Below are positions 4,570 to 8,411 of a stretch of 8,411 nt of DNA, piece after piece. Below the pieces are notes generated by a model. That model searched no databases. It saw only the letters and a program-made list of their open reading frames with translations, and was not told where the DNA came from. Numbering within the stretch: position 1 is the stretch's first letter; every line of letters starts with the position of its first letter. Source of the DNA: JBAZKK01 sp964456925 (GTDB lineage Bacteria; Omnitrophota; Gorgyraeia; Gygaellales; Profunditerraquicolaceae); contig CAYWCX010000031.1 in assembly GCA_964456925.1 (NCBI GenBank), forward strand, positions 1 to 8,411, given 5' to 3'. The translations under genes were made by a program, and so were the position numbers.

Positions 4570-5010
4570 CTAAGGCGACAGGCCAAAGCACACGGAATTG
4601 TCGTCAGTGTAATAGCACTTCCAGAAATTCCGGCCCGTACCCGGCCAGTACCGGAGAAAAACCACGTATCCCCTAGAGGCGTTTGGACTCTTGCCACCGC
4701 CGGTACACCTTGTCGCAGTCAAATCCAGCCAATCCGACGTCCGACTGCCGATCCAGTATCTGTAGAAATTGCTGGATGTGCAGTTGTTATCCACCCCCAC
4801 GTCGGCATATTGAATACCAGCCAGCGAACCATTCTTCCAATAATATTCGGTAGCCAGTTGACGCATAGAGCCTATCATTGCTTTAGCTTCGGCAAGGCGG
4901 GTACTTTCCACTACCTTACTGTATTGAGTAAAGCCTAAGGTGGCAAGGACGCCGATGATAATAATTACTATGATTAACTCTAAAAGGGTGAAGGCCTTCT
5001 GCTTGGGCAC
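4570..5010 (-). CDS. Type IV pilin / pseudopilin 2 (four-cysteine variant)
   Basis: A 146-aa prepilin and sister of pilin 1. The leader (MPKQKA), helix and GTG start with AAAAAGGA ribosome site are identical, since the first 43 codons and 5' region are a perfect copy. From residue 44 it diverges: SLAGIQYADVGVDNNC, FYRYW, TRCTGGGKSPNASRG, then C-terminal CYYTDDNSVCFG. It keeps four of the six cysteines of pilin 1. The other two are both tryptophan here (SDWLDL for TTCLHL; RYWPGTG for NYCPGTG). The stop lies in a small GC hairpin (CGCC 4567-4570, GGCG 4574-4577), followed downstream by CCGC-5-GCGG (4547-4559). Neither has a T run, so I do not call a terminator. Promoter and G-quadruplex motif are as for pilin 1. 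Probably a surface fibre subunit or type II secretion-like pseudopilin; assembly genes are elsewhere. Confidence 0.9.
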   Translation of the reverse strand: MPKQKAFTLLELIIVIIIIGVLATLGFTQYSKVVESTRLAEAKAMIGSMRQLATEYYWKNGSLAGIQYADVGVDNNCTSSNFYRYWIGSRTSDWLDLTATRCTGGGKSPNASRGYVVFLRYWPGTGRNFWKCYYTDDNSVCFGLSP

Positions 5011-5115
5011 GTATCCTTTTTATTTAAGCGTTTTTCGCAAATAGCATAGAGTAGCTAGCTATACTTTTAATATCATCTAAACGGCTATACCCTATATACC
5101 TAATACCTAGAAATT

Positions 5116-5145
5116 AGTCTACCCCCCCCCCCAATTTTTTGTCAA
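5116..5145 (-). promoter_or_regulatory. Pilin 2 promoter with 11-nt poly-G spacer
   Basis: An exact copy of the pilin 1 promoter: -35 TTGACA at 5145-5140, -10 TAGACT at 5121-5116, 18-nt spacer with eleven C on the + strand at 5122-5132. Both tracts have the same length in this assembly, so any switching would have to be seen as read-level heterogeneity. Confidence 0.7.
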
Positions 5146-5238
5146 GGGAGATTTCCGCGGTTAATTTAAGCGAAATTGGCTATCAGCTCAAACTCATATG
5201 TTGCATTGCGTTCGCAACCTGCTGATGATTAGTCCACT

Positions 5239-5265
5239 GGGAAATGGGTAGTTTAGGGTGGGGGG
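5239..5265 (+). promoter_or_regulatory. G-quadruplex motif upstream of pilin 2
   Basis: Identical to the motif at 4083-4109: G tracts 5239-5241, 5246-5248, 5256-5258 and 5260-5265 on the + strand, with loops of 4, 7 and 1 nt. It overlaps the left edge of structured element 3 and lies about 95 nt upstream of the pilin 2 -35 box. Confidence 0.65.
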
Positions 5266-5493
5266 ATTGGACTGTTTTCGAGCGGGACGCTTGAGGAACA
5301 GTTTTAGGTTTTGCTGGAGCGTGCATAAGAAATTTTTTGGCAAGCGTCTGCAAGGATTTACGAACCGCTGGAGTACGCTTGCCCTTACGATAGCCTAGTG
5401 ACGGAAGCGGCGAGTAAACCGCAACAGACGGCAAAAAATTTCAGCACGCGAAGGCAAAAACTAAAACAATAACCTAAGCCAGAACCTGCTAAA
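5251..5493. repeat. Structured repeat element, copy 3
   Basis: Located 5 nt beyond the macro-Nudix stop codon and upstream of the pilin 2 promoter. Arms: GTTTTAGGTTTTG 5301-5313 with 5455-5467 (one mismatch); GCGTGC with GCACGC; AAATTTTTTG with CAAAAAATTT; GTCTG with CAGAC; TTTAC with GTAAA; CCGCT with AGCGG. The outer left arm is identical to copy 2, while the inner part (about 5326-5441) is nearly identical to copy 1 (five differences in about 145 nt). The region 5011-5497 between pilin 2 and the Nudix gene holds only this element, the promoter and the leader; I see no gene in it. Confidence 0.75.
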
Positions 5494-5497
5494 GGAA

Positions 5498-6448
5498 TTA
5501 TTTGTTTCGGTAGGCGAGGTAATCCGCGAGGACTTTCTGGTGGTCGAAGGCGAAGGTGAAATTTTTGATTTCGCTAAGTTTGATGACTTTCAGGCCTGCG
5601 GCATCGCTGCCTGCCCGCGGCTTACCTTTTGCTTTGGCAATAAAAACCGTGCTGACGGTATGAAAGCGCGGGTCGCGCTCAGGCTCGGAATAGGTATGGA
5701 ACTGTTTTATCTCCGTTAAATCTACATCGGCCTCTTCCTTGGCTTCTCTTTTGACGGCATCTTCCAAACTCTCGCCGTAATCTACGAAGCCGCCGGGTAA
5801 AGCCCAGCCAAAAGGCGGGTTGCTGCGCTGGATAATGATAATGCCGGTCTCTTTGTTTTCAAGGGGAATTTCAATAATGGCGTCTACGGTAGTATAAGGC
5901 CCGGCCTGCAACTTATGCATTACGTGTTCCAGGTAAACAATCACCCCTTTATTAAAAATATCCAGGGCCTCTTTATCGTAGAGGCAGAAAATAATTTCCT
6001 TCAGGCCGGTTTTTTCTTCACGCAGGTGTTTGAGTGCTTCCTGCGCCATAATTTTCGCTGAAGCAAGTAGCGGGAATCCTCCTGTTCCGCAGCCGAGCGC
6101 CGGAAAGGCAACGGATTTTATCTTTAGCTCATCCGCCACTTTAAGGGAACTCCTGGCAGAATTCCTTATCTTTATCTCGTCGGTTTCAAAGTCCAAACCC
6201 ATGGTAGCAGCGTGGATAACGTATTTGGCAGGAAGGCTTCCCGCAGAACTAGCCACTGCCTCCCCTATTTTAATCGGGCCTTTTTTTATTGCCTCTTCTT
6301 CAATAACCTTACCGCCCTTTCTCTTAATCGCACCTGCCACACCACCACCCATCACCAGCTTATTATTCGCGGCATTGACTATCGCATCAACCTTAAGCTC
6401 CGTAATATCGCCCTGAACAACTTTTATCTCGGTATTTTTAATAAACAT
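5498..6448 (-). CDS. Macro domain - Nudix hydrolase fusion (ADP-ribose metabolism)
   Basis: A 316-aa two-domain cytosolic protein. Residues 1-175 are a macro domain, the fold that binds ADP-ribose and its derivatives: QGDIT 12-16, VNAAN 24-28, the loop GGGVAGAI 34-41, and GCGTGGFP 119-126. Residues 180-316 are a Nudix hydrolase resembling archaeal ADP-ribose pyrophosphatases (PFGWALPGGFVDYGE, then FHTYSEPERDPRFHT). The Nudix box spans 220-242 (G-x5-E-x7-REAKEEADV); the metal-binding RE..EE residues are present, but the usual Gly near its end is Asp241. Expected activities are hydrolysis of O-acetyl-ADP-ribose or ADP-ribosylated groups by the first domain and ADP-ribose to AMP plus ribose 5-phosphate by the second, a logical pair in one chain. 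The ATG at 6448 is 4 nt after the dUTPase-like stop, with AGGAAC upstream, so it is the third gene of the operon. Fragments of its 3' end recur in the pilin array. Confidence 0.9.
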   Translation of the reverse strand: MFIKNTEIKVVQGDITELKVDAIVNAANNKLVMGGGVAGAIKRKGGKVIEEEAIKKGPIKIGEAVASSAGSLPAKYVIHAATMGLDFETDEIKIRNSARSSLKVADELKIKSVAFPALGCGTGGFPLLASAKIMAQEALKHLREEKTGLKEIIFCLYDKEALDIFNKGVIVYLEHVMHKLQAGPYTTVDAIIEIPLENKETGIIIIQRSNPPFGWALPGGFVDYGESLEDAVKREAKEEADVDLTEIKQFHTYSEPERDPRFHTVSTVFIAKAKGKPRAGSDAAGLKVIKLSEIKNFTFAFDHQKVLADYLAYRNK

Positions 6449-6452
6449 CGTT

Positions 6453-6965
6453 TTAAAGGTTCCTGTAGATTCCCTCGTAACCTTTGCCGGTCTCGGTAAT
6501 ATTTAAAAAGACCAGCTGCGCAACGCGGGCATTTTGTTTTATCCTGATTCCTTTGGGGTTATCGACCACCAGGACAAATTCGCTCTTGCCCTGAAAACCG
6601 GCATCCCAGACCCCGTGCTGAGTAAAAGCGCCCATCCTTAAAAGCGAGGTGCGCGTAAAAGCCAGAGCCACTAAATCCTTAGGGATGCTTACCGCCTCAT
6701 TAGTCCTTACCTTATAGATACCTCTCTTCAAATCCCACCAGCCGAATTTATCATCCGGCTGTATCTTCTGCGCCGGGATCTCTCCGGCCTGCGGCACCTT
6801 GCGTTCCTTATTGGAGAAATCCAAAGCCCCGGCCTCATCAAACTCAAAAACTTTCTCTATCGTAAGGTCAAAACCGTTCGGAGTAAGCTGGGTCTTTAAA
6901 TCCATATACCCCTGGACTAAATTATTCTTCACTATGAGCTGTTCTATCTCTTCGCGGTTAAGCAT
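6453..6965 (-). CDS. dut: dUTPase / dCTP deaminase-family nucleotidohydrolase
   Basis: A 170-aa protein of the trimeric dUTPase/dCTP deaminase superfamily, closest in pattern to archaeal-type deoxyuridine 5'-triphosphate nucleotidohydrolases. Visible motifs: LTPNGFDLTI at 27-36, KVRTNEAVSIP at 85-95, TRTSLLRMGA at 104-113 (phosphate-binding RSSL-like motif with Thr replacing the first Ser), GVWDAGFQGKSE at 118-129 (equivalent of the dUTPase GVID-x2-Y-x-G motif, Asp121 the likely catalytic residue), then IRIKQNARVAQLVF at 140-153 and the C-terminal KGYEGIY. It likely hydrolyses dUTP to dUMP, keeping uracil out of DNA and supplying dTMP synthesis; dCTP deamination is an alternative that sequence alone cannot exclude. 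The ATG at 6965 overlaps the 3' end of the upstream cca gene by 8 nt, so translation is probably coupled. Confidence 0.85.
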   Translation of the reverse strand: MLNREEIEQLIVKNNLVQGYMDLKTQLTPNGFDLTIEKVFEFDEAGALDFSNKERKVPQAGEIPAQKIQPDDKFGWWDLKRGIYKVRTNEAVSIPKDLVALAFTRTSLLRMGAFTQHGVWDAGFQGKSEFVLVVDNPKGIRIKQNARVAQLVFLNITETGKGYEGIYRNL

Positions 6966-8409
6966 TCTTCTTTTTCAATAGCTCTTTTGTAGCCTTTATC
7001 GCATCCTGCTTCGTCCTGATTTTTCCGATTGCCTGGAGTTCTTCCATTTCCCTTAAAATCTTGCCGATGAGCGGGGAAGGCGTTAATTTGAATTCCCGGA
7101 TTAAGTCATCGCCGGTAATTAACCTTACCTGCGGCTTCTCGTTCTGCTTCTTAAAATATTCTGCGATTAATTGATGGCATATTTTTTCGTGCTGTAAACG
7201 CGCAGCGCGGGTAGTTAAGGGCCCGCGGGTAGCGCGTTGGTCAGCCAATGATATCAAAAGCACGCTCACTGCTTCTGCGGCAGTATCGCGCAGGTAACGG
7301 AATATTGCCCGGCGGCTTAATTCTTCGTTATCGCCGAGATAACCAGGACGCAGATGCCAGAAAATCATCTTCTGGAGGGCATTCCATTCGTCATTGGAAA
7401 GCCGCAAGCGCCGGCAAATCCTGGCGCTGATAACGCAACCTATCCTTTCATGGCCGTGGAAGATAGTCTTTTTGCCCTTGCGCCTTTTTGCCCGGGGTTT
7501 TCCGATATCATGCAGTAGCGCCCCTAATTTTATCAGGCAATAGCGCCTTCTTTCTGATGAGATTACCTTATCAAGATAAGCGGTTATCTGGCGTTTATTC
7601 TTCAATCCATCCAGCAGCAGGTCAAGCTGCTTCAATGTCTCCAGGGTGTGTTTCCAGACATCAAGGTGATGGTAAGGACCCTGATACACTCCGCGCATTA
7701 CCTCAATCTCCGGAATAACGAATTTAAGGATACCTAACCTGTCCATCTCCGTCAGGTATTTCCAGGAACAGGGATTATCCAGAATCTTGAATAATTCATC
7801 ACGGATGCGCTCCCCGGAGGTGTTTTTCAGTTTTTTGGCTTTGCTTTTTGCCAGCCGCAGGGTGCGTGGTTCGATTTTAAAACCGAAAATCGCAGCCAAA
7901 CTAAAAGCCCTCAAGACCCTTAAGGGGTCTTCGTCAAAGGCGCGCGGGTTTATGATGCGGATGGTCTTTAATTTTAAATCCCTCACTGCGCCGTAAGGGT
8001 CAAGCCACGAACACCTGCCTATTTTAGCAGCGAGGATATCCGCTAAATCTATTGCCAGGGTATTAATGGTGAAATCACGGTGTAGTAAATCATCTTTAAT
8101 AGTCGGGCCGCGCCAGTCCGAGAAATCCAGAGTATAAACCTTACCCTTGATTTTTTTCACGAGGCGGCAGGAGCCGTGCTCCTTGTCCAGCACCACAAAG
8201 CCCGCCTTTAATTTCCTGTTCAAACTGCGGCCGAAGTCAATCGCGCCCCTTAGCAGGCAAAAATCAATATCGGGATTCACCCTGCGGCGCTTCAAGATAA
8301 TGTCGCGCAGGTAGCCACCCACCAGATAGAGTCTTAACTTTTTAGTCTTGGAGAAGCGCGAAACGCTCTGAAGGAGTTTTTTGTCTTCGGGGTTTAAAAG
8401 CAAGGGCAT
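6958..8409 (-). CDS. cca: CCA tRNA nucleotidyltransferase / poly(A) polymerase with HD domain
   Basis: A class II nucleotidyltransferase of 483 aa that adds or repairs the 3' CCA end of tRNAs; the closely related poly(A) polymerase is the alternative. Motifs in order: LVGGYLRD 29-36 (nucleotide-binding GG..RD), PDIDF 46-50 (the two metal-binding Asp), LHRDFTINTLAID 109-121, DEDPLRVLRAF 159-169, GERIRDELFKIL 199-210. A C-terminal HD phosphohydrolase-type domain follows (HLDVWKHT 248-255, LLHDIGKP 298-305, HGHERIG 318-324, SLADQRA 387-393), as in full-length bacterial CCA enzymes with phosphatase activity. The ATG at 8409 is 2 nt from the window edge, so its ribosome site cannot be checked and a slightly earlier start is possible, though the N-terminus looks complete. 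First visible gene of the cca - dut - macro/Nudix operon. Confidence 0.9.
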   Translation of the reverse strand: MPLLLNPEDKKLLQSVSRFSKTKKLRLYLVGGYLRDIILKRRRVNPDIDFCLLRGAIDFGRSLNRKLKAGFVVLDKEHGSCRLVKKIKGKVYTLDFSDWRGPTIKDDLLHRDFTINTLAIDLADILAAKIGRCSWLDPYGAVRDLKLKTIRIINPRAFDEDPLRVLRAFSLAAIFGFKIEPRTLRLAKSKAKKLKNTSGERIRDELFKILDNPCSWKYLTEMDRLGILKFVIPEIEVMRGVYQGPYHHLDVWKHTLETLKQLDLLLDGLKNKRQITAYLDKVISSERRRYCLIKLGALLHDIGKPRAKRRKGKKTIFHGHERIGCVISARICRRLRLSNDEWNALQKMIFWHLRPGYLGDNEELSRRAIFRYLRDTAAEAVSVLLISLADQRATRGPLTTRAARLQHEKICHQLIAEYFKKQNEKPQVRLITGDDLIREFKLTPSPLIGKILREMEELQAIGKIRTKQDAIKATKELLKKKNA

Positions 8410-8411
8410 TA

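Larger units (their letters stand above)
4882..5325. repeat. Perfect 444-bp direct repeat, copy B
   Basis: The partner of 3726-4169, holding the first 43 codons of pilin 2 and everything up to the outer left arm of structured element 3. Zero differences over 444 bp, next to strongly diverged flanks on both sides, points to recent recombination or gene conversion between the two pilin units. Confidence 0.95.

Noticed and set aside
4547..4577. Rho-independent terminator after pilin 2
   Set aside because: Two 4-bp GC hairpins are present, but neither is followed by a T run in the direction of transcription.
4171..4591. Open frames of 130 and 83 codons on the - strand in unit 2
   Set aside because: They are composites of the frameshifted Nudix tail with structured-element or pilin-flank sequence in the wrong frame.
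3411..5010. Diversity-generating retroelement acting on the pilin 3' ends
   Set aside because: No reverse transcriptase or template repeat is in the window, and differences between the pilins are not restricted to adenine positions.
5183..5434. 83-aa - strand open frame across structured element 3, ending TNHQQVANAMQHMSLS
   Set aside because: It covers a structured repeat, has no ribosome site, and the frame is not kept in copies 1 and 2. The short NHQ-V-NAMQ match to unit 1 (NHQDVVNAMQDLN) has replacement changes and a stop just upstream.
2483..5493. Integron attC sites and gene cassettes
   Set aside because: The outer arms read GTTTTAG...CTAAAAC, the reverse order of attC R boxes, no integrase is visible, and the elements are longer than typical attC sites.
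2411..5497. CRISPR array
   Set aside because: The repeats are three long imperfect units with genes between them, not short regularly spaced repeats, and no cas genes are seen.

Overview
The window looks like chromosomal DNA of an uncultured Gram-negative-type bacterium, most like a Candidatus Omnitrophota (OP3) or related lineage. This rests on gene style only: a bacterial Ski2-like helicase, an archaeal-type dUTPase/dCTP-deaminase family protein, an ORF6N-domain protein, a lipoprotein with an outer-membrane-type lipobox, and short-leader type IV pilins of the TLLELIIVIIIIG class. No database search was possible.

Layout: (a) 3-1388, + strand, the C-terminal part of a Ski2/Mtr4-like helicase. 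(b) 1385-2398, - strand, a compact operon: promoter, 52-aa two-helix membrane protein, BamE/SmpA-like lipoprotein, 69-aa two-helix membrane protein. (c) about 2411-5497, an array of three related units. Reading along the - strand, each unit is built from [3' end of a Nudix gene] - [about 240-nt structured repeat element] - [promoter region] - [type IV pilin]. Unit 3 keeps the intact macro-Nudix gene and is followed by pilin 2. Unit 2 has a frameshifted Nudix 3' remnant and is followed by pilin 1. Unit 1 has a tiny Nudix remnant, an ORF6N gene lodged beside the element, and no pilin. (d) 5498-8409, - strand, an overlapping operon: CCA-adding enzyme, dUTPase-like protein, macro-Nudix fusion.

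The array is the most interesting part. The two pilins share a perfect 444-bp repeat covering their first 43 codons, promoter, upstream region and half of the structured element. Their downstream parts have diverged strongly. Both promoters have a TTGACA -35 box and an 11-nt G homopolymer inside the -35/-10 spacer, the classical layout of a slipped-strand phase-variable promoter. About 95 nt further upstream both carry a four-tract G-quadruplex motif (GGG-4-GGG-7-GGG-1-GGG), absent from the pilin-less unit 1. Next comes the structured element, whose helices are supported by compensatory changes among its copies. Together these suggest a pilin variation locus that combines on/off switching with recombination among copies, by analogy with Neisseria pilE. 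The function is inference; the sequence architecture is directly visible.

The cca-dut-macro/Nudix operon is housekeeping: tRNA 3'-end maturation, nucleotide pool control and ADP-ribose metabolism. Its 3' end appears to have served as one edge of the duplicated unit.
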